A stretch of 64,000 nt of DNA, taken from Formicarius rufipectus (Eukaryota > Chordata > Aves > Passeriformes > Formicariidae). The notes below the pieces were generated by a model that saw only the letters and a list, made by a program, of their open reading frames with translations, had not been told where the DNA came from and did no database searches. The stretch is from NCBI GenBank assembly GCA_013399695.1, contig VXAU01001251.1, forward strand, positions 2,087,925 to 2,151,924. The letters are read 5' to 3'. Positions 11,301 to 19,870 of this stretch are shown piece by piece; within the stretch, counting starts at the first letter, position 1; each line of letters starts with the position of its first letter. A program made the position numbers and the translations under genes.

Positions 11301-14300
11301 ATGCCAACATTTCAAGGCACTAGACAGAAGAAAAAACAAATTTTCACTAATCTTGTCTCTGCCAATACAGTTTCTTTGAAGCTTGCAGGGAAGTGTTCTT
11401 GACCACTTTTTGAAGCCATATTAAACGTAAAAAAGTGTTGGTCATTAATTTCAGTTCAGTATTACCTTTGGTTTGATACCTGCATATTCTAAAAACCATA
11501 GTGTGTATCTTCAATACCCTACTGTTGAGCAGAATTCCTAGTTGTGCTCCAGGTGCTCCACAGCCAGGAGGGAGACTGAGATGAGTTCCACACCTAATAA
11601 TGGTCAGAACTCTGGCAGTTGACTGAGTCATCCCTACTACGTGGTGGGAATTGCTGACAGTGCAGGGGAGACCCAGCTCCATGGAGAATTAAGTAGCAAG
11701 ATCAGCAGCACTTAAACACTTAACACGTACATTAGATAAAAATGAGGCACCTAATTCTCAGAGCAATCCAAATTAATCTAAACTCTTTAGGACACAGATG
11801 TCTAGATTAATACCTCAGGAATTCAGAATACATTTGGAATTTTTTTTTGCTAATTATGCTTTTAAAGTTCTGCTGGCACTTCTCTTCGAATGAAGTATCC
11901 CTTGCCTCTACCTCCCAGCCAGAACTCTTTTGGGTTCAGAAATTAAATTCTGTAAACTTGTATCCCTTGTTGGGTCTGAGCCGCTAGACCTGACCACAGC
12001 AGTTCAGACTTAGCAACTCAAAATGGGACAGTCCTCCTTCACAAATATTCCAAATCCAGGTGATATTCCACAACTTAGAGAACTGAGCTAAAGGTCTGCG
12101 TGAGAATACAACAACTTGCTATTTTAGGCTCTAAGAAGGAAAAGAGCTCAATTCATGTCTTTTCTACATGTCATCCAGCACAGAAATTTCAGAGCAGATC
12201 ATGACTGGATTAATTTGCCAGGCAATGGGCACTGTGGCTGTTACAAAACATGAATGGTCACATGTGAGCACACTGACAGAAACTTCAACAGCAAGGGAGT
12301 GCAGCAGCATGACAGTGAAACAGCTCTGCAGATCCTATCAGCTCTAAGTTTCTGCTATAGTTGTAACTTTCAGTTACCTATGAAAGTGTTCACTTCTTCT
12401 TCTGGGTCGCACCCACTATAACTAAGTTTATAATTATACAGAATTAGTTTATTATTATAAATGAATTATGATAACCTCTTGACCTGCAAAATTAATTTTA
12501 CTCATCTGAAATAAATTCATATTACCTAGTACTTATAAATAGGATATAAAGAGTAATAATTAACCCCTATATTTTCACAAGCTTAAACATGAAAAACAAA
12601 ACTTCATGGTACTATTAAGAGTTCTTGATCTTTCCAGCATCTACTGTTTTCTACGCTACAATTCAAATAGCAAGCAAGCAGACACAAAACACTGAAGAGT
12701 GTGTGGAAAAAAGTGAAAGAATTTCATTCAAATCATAAACATTACGTTTTTTAAGTTTTTGCTTCCAAGACTGTATATAACTACTAAAGTTTTCCCCTGA
12801 AGTTGAACAAACAGGTGCACAAATTTTACTGAACTTGCAGCCTCAACAAGAAGGCTTTAGCTTTCAGAGCTAGTGAACATGATTGCCATTAATTTTAACT
12901 GTACTTGAGAGCTGTTATCTTTTAATGTTGCTTTTAGTAATTCATATAACAAATATGATAGGAAAAAGCAGTTTTCCAGCTCTGAATAAAGAAATGTTAG
13001 TTAAAAATATGATAATGCCAAATTTCCCTTGTGAGGGGACATATGGCATTTATCGTATTTCTCAGAATTATTTAGGTGGGAAAAAAGACAACACAAAAAA
13101 TTATGACACAGAAAACAGCACCTAGAATCTATTCTATTTCAATAACATTTTCCTTCTCGTCTCTTGCATAAAAGAAAGAAAGCAGCTAAGAGGAAATACC
13201 AAACAATTTTTTACATTATGAAAAGGAAGTGTCTTCAGGATTCTGAAAAATACGAAGTTAATAACTGGAAAGAACTTCCATTTAGTGTTCCCTTTTAGTT
13301 ATTTTCCTCACTTCTTGTCAAAAAAAAAAAAAAAAAAAGGTAAACCAACATGCAGTGTGCAATAAAAGCTTGATTTCTGGTATCACTGACAACATCAGTG
13401 GAAGAAATACAAGAACCTACCCATTGCAAGAGGGTGGGACTACATGACCTTTAAAGGTCCCTTCTAACAGAAACCATGATCTAAGAAATTATGCGAGATT
13501 AGCCACTCGTGTCTTGGTCGAAAAAGTTCTTGCACGGCTCACCAAGAAGAGGTCACTGCTTCTGGTGAAGTGCCAAACCCAAGAACAAGCAGAAGAGAAC
13601 CAATCCTTCACCCATCAACTGCTCTCACACACATATGTGCCAGTACCTTGCCTAATATTCAAAGCCTAGGTTCCCTTAGTTTAAATATTAACTGGCCCCA
13701 AAGAGTGGTGTATATATGATGCGTATGTAACTTAGGAACTTGTCTACAGAAAGCAGAATGAGTTACTACAGCTGCTGCTTTCTCTTGCTCTTGTTCATTG
13801 AAGCCCTCTGTGTTGGAACAGAGGGAAATGGTTGAGGAATCTCAAGGATGCTAGAACAGTGCTTCTAAACATCTGGATCCCAACTGTGCTGTTCACACCA
13901 AGACTCACTTGGGCTCTGCCATAGCTGCCCTTCGAAGACCCATGATGAACTGGCCATGATGAAACGATCTGCCACTGACCACACGTCCATCTTGAGATGT
14001 TGGATAAGGAATCTCAACTTCCAACTTACTCTCTAGGTCATGAATTATGTAACCATTTACCATTTGTGAATCAATACCTTCTACTGTATCTGCAAAATAT
14101 AAGTCAACAGGTGAGTTAAAAAAAACCTACAAGAAAAAGCTATTTGTTTACATGGGGTCCGGTTTTCTTAAAATACAAATGTTTTCAAAATGGCAAACTG
14201 GAAAGAGATTTTAACTCAAGTATAAAGTGCAGATAATTTATTTCTTAATTTTTTTCTGAAAGCATTGTTGAGTGCAGCAACTATTGTGTCCAAGAAATAT

Positions 14301-16962
14301 TTACATTTTGAAATACACTTACCTTCAAGGCCCAAGTCTCGAAGAGCATTAAATCCTCCAGGTTGCAACAATTCTCCAACTATCCTGTCAGGTTCTTTCA
14401 GATCCCTTTCTATCACAGTCACCTTCCTTCCATCCCTTGAGAGTACTGTGGCCAAGGAAGAACCAAGGACACCTGATCCCACAATGATAATTTCTGGATC
14501 ATTTTGAGGCGATAATGGTGTATTTGGAGCGGTCTCCGTCAGATACACATCTGAGAAGTTTACTCCTTTTTTACCCTTTGGAAAACAAAGCCAAAAAAGT
14601 TACACATGTTGATGTGTCTGTACCATAACCTTGTCAGAAGGCTGACCTTGGACTACTTAAACTCTGACTTAGGGGACAGAGAGTGCATCGGTAGTTGGAG
14701 TTCCAGTTTAGTTTTGTCCAAAATTAAATCTGTCATACTCTGCAATGCAACAAAGCCAACATCGCCACAAACAAAATCAAGGTCATTTCTTAAAACTGTC
14801 CTGCTGGTCAAAGATAAACCACTACCATAAGTGTCAGAGAGAGTGAAAGTTGCTATAAAAGACAGTAGACAAGGCTGACACATGTTCTTATTCTATAAAG
14901 TCAGACACTGACGCATTCATGCCAACAAACCATTCCCATGCAGAGGTCTTAGCATTTTATAAAGAAAAAGGTATCAGATTTACTGGAAAACTTATTTCTC
15001 TGGAAAATGTTTCTCTTTAATTTTACTGTAAGTGAACCTATCTAAGTACCAAAATAACAGCTTATGGTCATACACAGCTTGGAAAATGGTGAGCAGAAGA
15101 AACTACCTGGGAAATACTATTAAGAAATGATGCTGAAATAAAAGGTCACCTGGAAGTTAAAAGTATAAGCAAAAACAACCTTCACTTACATCTAAAGCTG
15201 TTGACATACATTGGATTGGACATCAGTTAACACATAAACTGGTATGAGAAGATGAAGTCAAGCTATGCTTTAGAACCTTCCTAACACCATCTAATCACAT
15301 ACACTTTAAGTGGAAAAAAAGTTTTAGGGGTCACTCCAGTGGAAAGCTGCAAGTCATTCCTCCAGCTGGTAAACGAGAGTTCAATTCACTCTTTTACAAA
15401 TGCCTTGGCACTGCAGTGCTGACTGTGGTAAAAATACGACTGCATCAGTGAAACAAATGCCCAGAATAACACTGACACCAGAATTTCTAGTGGCATAATG
15501 TCATGTTTGTATCTACAACACAGTAAGGGAGTGCAAAACTAACTATCTGAATTCAGGTAAGACAAGAACCTGGGGTAAAGGCAGGCTCTACCAGAAAAAA
15601 AAAAAACAAAAATCCAGAACCTTTGACTTGTAGCCAAAACCAGTTTCATGTTCTTTTATGCAAGGGGTCAGTGCTCGAGTGAAAATGCCCAGAAGTACAG
15701 AGGAAAGCAGCCAAACAGTGCCAACCACACATGTACTGGATATACGTGTTCAGTTCATAGTCTTGGATGGCAGGACTCCACCCAAGCTCCAGGCACCAAC
15801 TACAGCTCTCCACCATCCCATAGCAAGGTCCATGCTGCGCTCATAAGAACAGACTATCTGAGCTCAGATTCTGTGCTTATTGTACATGCAATAGTTCAGC
15901 AATAATTTCCATGTAAACCTATCTACATTTGTCTAAACAAACGTGTTGTAGCCATAAATATTAGAAAGCTGACCACAGAGACACAGAATGGCTGAGACTG
16001 GAAAGGATCTTTGCAGGTCATCTGGTCCAAAGTCCGTGTTCAAGCAGAGTCAGAGCAGACTGTCCTGGGCCATGTTTTGGAGACTTCCAAGAATGGAGGC
16101 TTTTCCACCTCTCTGGGTAACATGTTGCAGTGCTCAGCCACTGTAAATAGTGCTTCCTGATGTTCAGAGCAAACTGCCAGTGATCCAGTCTGTGCCCATC
16201 TCCTCTTGTCCTGTCACTGGGCATCAGCGAAAAAACGCTTGCCTCTTTACATCCTTCCTTCAGGTATTTATAAACATTGATATATACATTGATGAAACCT
16301 TCCCAAGCCTTCTTTTTTCCAGGCTGAACAATCGCTCAGCCTTTCCTCACAGGAGAGATGCTCCAGTTCTTCATCTTTACAACAGACTGGCAACTGAAGA
16401 CATTTTTCCGAGTACAAGAATCCTTTACTACAAATCTTTCTTTCAAACACGTTTGATTTGACTCTACAAAACCCTTGGTGTGCCACTTAAATAAATTCCA
16501 CTGTTTCTTTTGCCATCCAAAACACAAAACTATGACAAATCAGACATCAAGCATGTAAAGACAAGCCCTCTCCACCCCTTTCTAAGCTATTTTCCCTCAG
16601 CAGGACAAAGAAGCAGTGGCCAGAGAGGAGAGCACAAGGATTTTGCACAGCACGTACTGAATCAAACTCACCTTTCTGGATTTGGGTTGTTCGACTTGTT
16701 GAGATCCCGGGGTGGGTTTTGCCCAGAAGAAGCCAACAAGCGGCAAAGCTGAGAGCACATCAGAGAGCACTCCCAGCTGTGACTTCTGCTTCTGCCGCTG
16801 CCGCTGCTTGGGCCCCCTGAAGTGGTACCTGTAGGACAGCAGCAAGCCGAGGGAGAAAAACACCAACGCGGAGAGCAGCATCTCCTTGTTGGCGTAAGTC
16901 ATGAGGTCCTCACACTTTTTATACACGTAGATGAAAGAGGCGATACCCAGAAAGGTCCACAT
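2144..16962 (-). CDS. SQLE: Squalene epoxidase (squalene monooxygenase), 11 coding exons, 574 aa
   Basis: SQLE is an FAD-dependent monooxygenase of the endoplasmic reticulum. It converts squalene to 2,3-oxidosqualene with O2 and electrons from NADPH-cytochrome P450 reductase, the first oxygen-requiring and a rate-controlling step of sterol synthesis. I placed 11 coding exons on the minus strand, all with GT/AG borders. Together they give 1725 nt in one open frame, 574 residues plus TAA, equal to the human length I know. Residues 1-100 carry a hydrophobic hairpin-like membrane segment (about 27-43) and the region that in mammals acts as a cholesterol-sensing degron read by MARCH6. The FAD GxGxxG motif is VGSGVLGSS (129-137). 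Y195, Y335, D408 (GDAYNIRHPLTGGG, 407-420) and P505 fall at the human positions. The C-terminus (506-574) is hydrophobic and membrane-associated. No frameshift or premature stop is seen, so the gene looks functional. The start ATG (16962) matches the conserved MWTFLG start and is the first in-frame ATG. Confidence 0.98.
3087..3174 (-). CDS. SQLE: SQLE coding exon 10 (residues 482-511)
   Basis: An 88-bp exon with acceptor TTTTTTAG and donor GTAAGT. It encodes D-SLHQLKKACFHYFRLGGEC then VSGPVGLLS and leaves in phase 2. P505 and L508, near the inhibitor-binding region of the human enzyme, are kept. Intron 10 is 750 bp. Confidence 0.95.
3686..3782 (-). CDS. SQLE: SQLE coding exon 9 (residues 450-482)
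   Basis: A 97-bp exon behind a long T-rich tract (TTTTTTTCCATTTTCAG), with donor GTAAAT. It encodes AKRTFYWSRRKSHSFVVNVL then AQALYELFAARD, leaving in phase 1. FYW and SHSFVVN-LAQALYELF are family hallmarks. Intron 9 is 511 bp. Confidence 0.96.
3794..3809. repeat. Poly(A) run upstream of SQLE exon 9
   Basis: A run of about 16 A on the plus strand, which is T on the SQLE strand. It extends the polypyrimidine tract of the exon 9 acceptor, so its length could affect splicing. Confidence 0.8.
4861..5003 (-). CDS. SQLE: SQLE coding exon 8 (residues 402-449, second FAD motif)
   Basis: A 143-bp exon with acceptor TTCTACCTAG and donor GTGATT. It encodes GVLLLGDAYNIRHPLTGGGM. D408 of the GD motif contacts the FAD ribose in this enzyme family. 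It continues SVILNDVKIWRSLLQAIPDL and ends YEDSDVLQ in phase 0. Intron 8 is 1078 bp. Confidence 0.96.
5067..5275. repeat. AAAC-type simple repeat and A-rich tract in SQLE intron 7
   Basis: Runs of CAAA/AAAC at about 5068-5130 and 5217-5255, separated by A-rich sequence. It resembles the A-rich tail of an old insertion or a microsatellite, and gives low-complexity Phe/Leu-rich frames on the minus strand. Confidence 0.85.
5679..5774 (-). CDS. SQLE: SQLE coding exon 7 (residues 370-402)
   Basis: A 96-bp exon with acceptor TTATTGCAG and a weaker but acceptable donor, GTATTA. It encodes D-HLKDSFLIAVQNDRLRTMP then ASFLPPSAVNKK, ending in phase 1. The block LRTMPASFLPPS is strongly conserved. Intron 7 (675 bp) contains a large AAAC/A-rich tract. 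Confidence 0.95.
6051..6222 (-). CDS. SQLE: SQLE coding exon 6 (residues 313-370)
   Basis: A 172-bp exon with acceptor CTTTTTAAG and donor GTAAGT, leaving in phase 1. It encodes a substrate-pocket segment including SPVLVYKISS, whose tyrosine is Y335, and RVLVDIRGEMPKNLKEYMIE. Intron 6 is 276 bp and contains a short G/T-rich run around 5993-6006. Confidence 0.96.
7827..7940 (-). CDS. SQLE: SQLE coding exon 5 (residues 275-312)
   Basis: A 114-bp exon of exactly 38 codons, phase 0 at both ends, with acceptor ATGCTGCAG and donor GTAACT. It encodes ELRAPLTVVADGLFSKFRKN and then LISNKVIVSSHFVGCILK. The VADG block is part of the conserved FAD-binding core. Intron 5 is 1604 bp, with no repeat that I recognise. 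Confidence 0.96.
8945..9015 (-). mobile_element. Short CR1 3' end fragment in SQLE intron 4
   Basis: AATCCTGGAATATCCTGAGTTGGGAAG followed by AAGTATCAATGAGTCCAACTCC matches the reverse complement of the avian CR1 3' end. It is only about 70 bp. Confidence 0.7.
9940..9985. repeat. A-rich tract in SQLE intron 4
   Basis: Two poly(A) runs of 9-14 bases, interrupted by CC/CAAC. Confidence 0.8.
11168..11264 (-). CDS. SQLE: SQLE coding exon 4 (residues 242-274)
   Basis: A 97-bp exon with acceptor GCGTTTTAG and donor GTAAGA, entering in phase 2 and leaving in phase 0. It encodes N-AKFIEGTVLQLLEEDDTVVGVQYKDKE... ending GDTK, colinear with human residues 242-274. Intron 4 (3227 bp, the largest) holds a CR1 3' fragment near 8.95 kb and A-rich simple sequence near 9.94 kb. 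Confidence 0.96.
13320..13338. repeat. Poly(A) run in SQLE intron 3
   Basis: About 18 A in a row on the plus strand. Nothing else is attached that I recognise. Confidence 0.8.
13408..13490 (+). mobile_element. Short CR1 3' end fragment in SQLE intron 3
   Basis: The plus strand reads TGCAAGAGGGTGGGACTACA, TGACCTTTAAAGGTCCCTTC and TAACAGAAACCATGATCTAAG. This is the CR1 3' end in sense, so it is antisense to SQLE. Confidence 0.7.
13909..14089 (-). CDS. SQLE: SQLE coding exon 3 (residues 182-242)
   Basis: The acceptor is ATTTTGCAG and the donor GTGAGT; it enters in phase 1 and leaves in phase 2. It begins D-TVEGID and includes NGYIIHD, where Y195 is the tyrosine at the active site of the human enzyme. 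It continues EVEIPYP and SGRSFHHGQFIMGLRRAAMAEP, which align closely with human SQLE. Intron 3 (2644 bp) contains a poly(A) run at 13320 and a CR1 3' fragment near 13.45 kb. Confidence 0.96.
14323..14575 (-). CDS. SQLE: SQLE coding exon 2 (residues 98-182, FAD-binding fold)
   Basis: The acceptor is TTTTCCAAAG and the donor GTAAGT; the exon ends in phase 1. It carries the Rossmann FAD motif IIIVGSGVLGSSLA and the conserved block SRDGRKVTVIERDLKEPDRI, then VGELLQPGG. The first 25 or so residues form the variable linker between the membrane region and the catalytic domain. Intron 2 is only 233 bp. Confidence 0.97.
15978..16400 (-). mobile_element. CR1 LINE 3' fragment in SQLE intron 1
   Basis: The plus strand shows the reverse complement of a CR1 3' region: ACAGAATGGCTGAGACTGG at the 3' tip, then CATCTGGTCCAAAG, TGGGTAACATGTTGCAGTGC and CCAGGCTGAACAATCGCTCAGC. 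The minus-strand frames give degenerate CR1 readings (SDRTRGDGHRLD...). It has the same orientation as SQLE and is 5'-truncated, as usual for CR1. Confidence 0.85.
16672..16962 (-). CDS. SQLE: SQLE coding exon 1 (residues 1-97)
   Basis: Starts at the conserved MWTFLGIA and ends PKSRK followed by donor GTGAGT, phase 0. The ATG context has A at -3. It encodes the N-terminal regulatory region, with a hydrophobic stretch (LLSALVFFSLGLLLSY) followed by a basic, Gln-rich segment (KQRQRQKQK). Next comes SQLGVLSDVLSALP, which corresponds to the amphipathic helix of the mammalian sterol degron. The frame stays open upstream of the ATG as far as a GTG at 17328, with no other in-frame ATG. Intron 1 (14576-16671, 2096 bp) contains a CR1 fragment. 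Confidence 0.97.
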
Positions 16963-17101
16963 GATGAGGGTCAGTGTTCCCGGCTGTTCCTCCACAGCTT
17001 CACCTTCAATATATGATGCCCAACTCGGGGCTTCGTTAAAAGGATGAAAAAGCGTATGGACAGAAACGAGACGACTCCCTTTGCAATGGAAAGAAGGCTT
17101 T

Positions 17102-17143
17102 CTAAATGGTAAAAGAGCGAGCCCCACGAGAGGGACAAGCCAT
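17102..17143 (-). other. Short upstream ORF in the SQLE 5' leader
   Basis: An ATG at 17143 opens a 13-codon frame (MACPSRGARSFTI) ending in TAG at 17102, 139 nt before the SQLE start codon. It would be in the mRNA if transcription starts in the CpG island and the leader is unspliced. Its effect on translation is not known. Confidence 0.4.
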
Positions 17144-17436
17144 AGGAGCCCGGACAGAGGTTCCGAAACCGCAAAAAAACCCTCCCCAAAACAATACAAA
17201 ACGCCTTGTGAAGACCCCCCGAGCTCCGCGCGGCACCTCACGGTCACACCGCGATGCCGGAGGAGCCGGAGCTCGTCGCGCCGTGCCCAGCCCCGCTCGG
17301 CGCCGGCGCGGCCTCGCTCTGCCCGCACCCGGAGCCCTCACGCCCGGGGACCGGGGCGGGGCGGGGCACGCCCGGCTGGGCGCGGCTGATGCTCGCTCTA
17401 CCTGCCCGCGTCAGGGAGGTAGAGGGAAGGTGCAGC

Positions 17437-17488
17437 GCTGCTGCTGCTGCTGCCGCCCTTTGCTGCTCCTTCCTTTCCTTTCCTTTCC
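17437..17488. repeat. CTG and TTTCC short tandem repeats in promoter
   Basis: Five or so CTG units (17437-17453) are followed by a CTTTC/TTTCC run (about 17468-17488). They are possibly in the 5' leader, and their length may vary between individuals. Confidence 0.7.
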
Positions 17489-17579
17489 AGCCCTGCCCTG
17501 CCCTCCCTGCTGCCCCCCGGGCTGTGCTGCGCCGTGCCGGTGNCGCGGGCACCGCGCGCCGGGGCCGCGGCCGCGCTGG

Positions 17580-17626
17580 CCAATCGGCGGCGCTGTGGCG
17601 ACATGGTGCTATGGCGGGCGACCAAT
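17580..17626 (-). promoter_or_regulatory. Paired CCAAT boxes flanking an SRE-like site
   Basis: CCAAT is seen at 17580-17584 (GGCCAATCGG) and 17622-17626 (GACCAATGGG), 42 bp apart. Between them, at 17595-17604, the minus strand reads ATGTCGCCAC. This shares 7 of 10 positions with the classical sterol regulatory element ATCACCCCAC. SREBP-2 and NF-Y co-binding is established for mammalian SQLE. The CCAAT boxes are clear, while the SRE is a weak match and is inferred. Confidence 0.5.
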
Positions 17627-17655
17627 GGGAGCGCGCCGGGCGATGTGACGCGGAC

Positions 17656-17714
17656 GGGGCGGGGCGCGGTTGCCGCGGTAACGGGATGGAGGGGCCCGCC
17701 CCGCCCCGCCCCGG
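17656..17714. promoter_or_regulatory. Cluster of GC boxes (Sp1-type)
   Basis: GGGGCGGGGC at 17656-17665, and a run of three CCGCCC-type repeats at about 17697-17714. Both are typical Sp1/KLF sites 30-130 bp beyond the CCAAT pair. Confidence 0.6.
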
Positions 17715-17799
17715 GCGCTCTGAGGGGGCGCGGGCGGCGGCGCCCACCGCGGGATGGATGCTGCTTTAAGGGACCTTAAAAACCATGCGGGTCGAGCCA

Positions 17800-18305
17800 C
17801 TCTTCCATGAGCAGGGAGAACTTCCCCTAGACTGGATTGCTCAGACTGTCGTGACTGTCATCCGGCCTGGCCTTGCACGCTTCCAGGGATGGGGCAGCCA
17901 CAGCCTCTCCAGGCGGCGTGTTCCAGTGCCTCACCACCCGAACTGCAGAGCATTACTTCCCAGGGTCTAAATCCACTGTCTTTCAGTTTAAAGCCATTCC
18001 CTCCTGCCCCGTCTCGCCTTGCAGTTTTGGAAAGCCCCTCTGCAGCTCTCTTGAAGCGCCTCCAGGTACGGGAAAGTGCTCTGAGGTGTCCCTGAAGCCC
18101 TCTCTGCTCCGGGCTGGACAGCCCCGTCTCACTCAGCCTGTCTGCATAGGCGAGGTGCTCCATCCTTCTGTCCAGCTTCTGGACTCAATCCAATGGGTCC
18201 CTGTCTTGGGTTGGATTCCTCACAGCACTCCAGGTGGGAACTCAGCAGAACAGAGGGGCAGAACCAACTCCCTCCACCTGCCCCCCACGCTGCTGGTGAT
18301 GCACC
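17800..18305 (-). mobile_element. CR1 LINE fragment next to the SQLE promoter
   Basis: Reverse-complement CR1 sequence: CCAGGGATGGGGCAGCCACA, GTTCCAGTGCCTCACCACCC, then GCACTCCAGGTGGGAACTCA and the CTGGTGATGCA block. The minus strand reads as decayed reverse-transcriptase C-terminus (HLAYADRLSETGLSSPEQRG...). It begins within about 40 bp of the end of the CpG island. Confidence 0.85.
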
Positions 18306-19644
18306 CCCGGAATTTCAGCACTGAGCTCCTCAGGGACACACACCTCTGGCCCTCCTGTGTCTCTGAGAGGGCATTTCTCGGCTGTGTGCTGGCTGCAGGT
18401 CAACAACATCGAACATACCTGTCTGCCGCAGCACAGCGGTACTTAAAACCTGTGAAACACTCCAGGACGAACTGGGGGAAAATGAGCAGAACCAATCACA
18501 TGCACATAGAGCAAAAGGAGACAAGATCCTTGAAGTGGTAAAATGGAGTGGAATTAGAAGAGGAGAAAAATGTCTGGCAGTTTCTCAGTGAAAAGGAGAC
18601 TGAAACCAGTTTGATAGAAAGTAAGTGAAAACATGAGTCAGTAAAAGAAGGGGCTTTGGTTTATTTGTCAGATTAGTCAGTTCAGGCTGAAAGTAAAGAT
18701 CTTGTGAGCTAAAGAGATCAAACTGAGGTTTTTCTTATTCCCTCAGCAGTGATGTGAATTCTGGTGCAGCAGAAGGATCCAAAATAATAGACAACTACCT
18801 GTAAAAACATGTTCACAGCAGGAACTGCTTTTCTTCAGTTTGAATAAGGGTTGTTACAGCTGTCAGCAAGTTTTATATTTAAACTACTTGAGACAACCTC
18901 TTAAATACATATGTACTTAATTTCCTCTGTTCAGTTTACAAATGGTCCTTGTGCCTACTAAAAACGTCTGAGCTCCACAGATCAAATTACACAGTGTATA
19001 ACACTTCTGGGCATTTCATGCTAGAGACCAAACACAAGAAGAACCATAGCCTTCAAGTTACTGGAATCAACACAAACCTGAAGACTAAGAAATGTCAATC
19101 AACGTGCATGAACCAACAGCTGCTGAAAATCAATACCAGAGTAATATAAGTGCATAGTCAGAACTGTACCAAGGGCTAGAACAAAGTGAAGTGGCTAATA
19201 GAAAGAAGGATGGTGGTTAGGAAAGCAGACCAAAGCAGAATTCTGTGAATGAAGATAATGGTATGATGATTTAAAGACTAGAGTAAAATTTCTTCTCCCC
19301 CTTTACTGCCAGTTACCCAAACCCCTTCTTTATCCCCTGAGGATCCTGCTTGATGCGGCTGTAAGGTTATTTGTGTCAACTTGGTCACAACAGGTATGTG
19401 TAACCCACTGCAGAATATGAGCTTCCTATCTTACCCAAGTCTGCCTGTAGCCACTGTGCCTGAGCCAGAGCAGAGGGCAGAAATCCATGGAAGGTATGGG
19501 AAGGAGTGAGTGTGGGTGTCTCTTTGGCTGCAAGCTGTAAATAGATCCTGTTAGGTGACCAGCAGAACTGAATGGTTGTTCTCCTTCTACCCCAAGAAAT
19601 TGCCTTCTGGTGATGAAATACTCATGCAAAATTTCTTTCAAGAT
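18306..19644. other. Intergenic stretch, no gene seen
   Basis: Unique-looking sequence between two CR1 fragments. Its short frames have no recognisable product. Nothing supports an RNA gene. Confidence 0.7.
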
Positions 19645-19870
19645 TATCATAGAATCAAAAGACCTCTCAGATCCTCAAGTCCAACCCTTGATCCACTACA
19701 ACCACGGTTACTAGACCATGGCACTAAGTGCCACGTGCAGACTCATCTTAAAAACCTTCAGGGATGGAGCATCCACCACTTTCTTGGGCAGCCCACTCCA
19801 GTGCCTGATTACTGTCTCTGTAAAGAATTTCTTCCTAATATCTAGCCTAAACCTTCCCTGACAGAGCTTA
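19645..19870 (-). mobile_element. CR1 LINE 3' fragment
   Basis: The plus strand carries ATCATAGAATCAAAAGACC at the 3' tip, then TCCTCAAGTCCAACCC, CAGGGATGGAGCATCCACCA and CTTGGGCAGCCCACTCCAGTG. Next come AAGAATTTCTTCCTAATATC and AAACCTTCCCTGACAGAGCTT. This is the reverse complement of the avian CR1 3' UTR. Confidence 0.88.

Larger units (their letters stand above)
17210..17760 (-). promoter_or_regulatory. SQLE: CpG-island promoter of SQLE
   Basis: This is the only large GC- and CpG-rich block in the window, and it sits directly upstream of SQLE exon 1. It holds two CCAAT boxes, GC boxes, a (CTG) run and a pyrimidine TTTCC run. The start site is probably between about 17400 and 17520 on the minus strand, judged from the distance to the CCAAT boxes. 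It contains the one undetermined base (17543). The plus-strand side runs within 40 bp into a CR1 fragment, so a divergent protein gene is unlikely. Confidence 0.85.

Noticed and set aside
16963..17328. SQLE starting at 17328 with 122 extra residues
   Set aside because: The codon there is GTG, not ATG. The known protein starts at MWTFLG, and the joined exons already give the full 574 residues.
17106..17779. Several Arg/Pro/Ala-rich ORFs on both strands of the CpG island
   Set aside because: GC-rich promoter DNA gives long stop-free frames. The compositions are low-complexity and unlike any family, and one undetermined base lies inside several.
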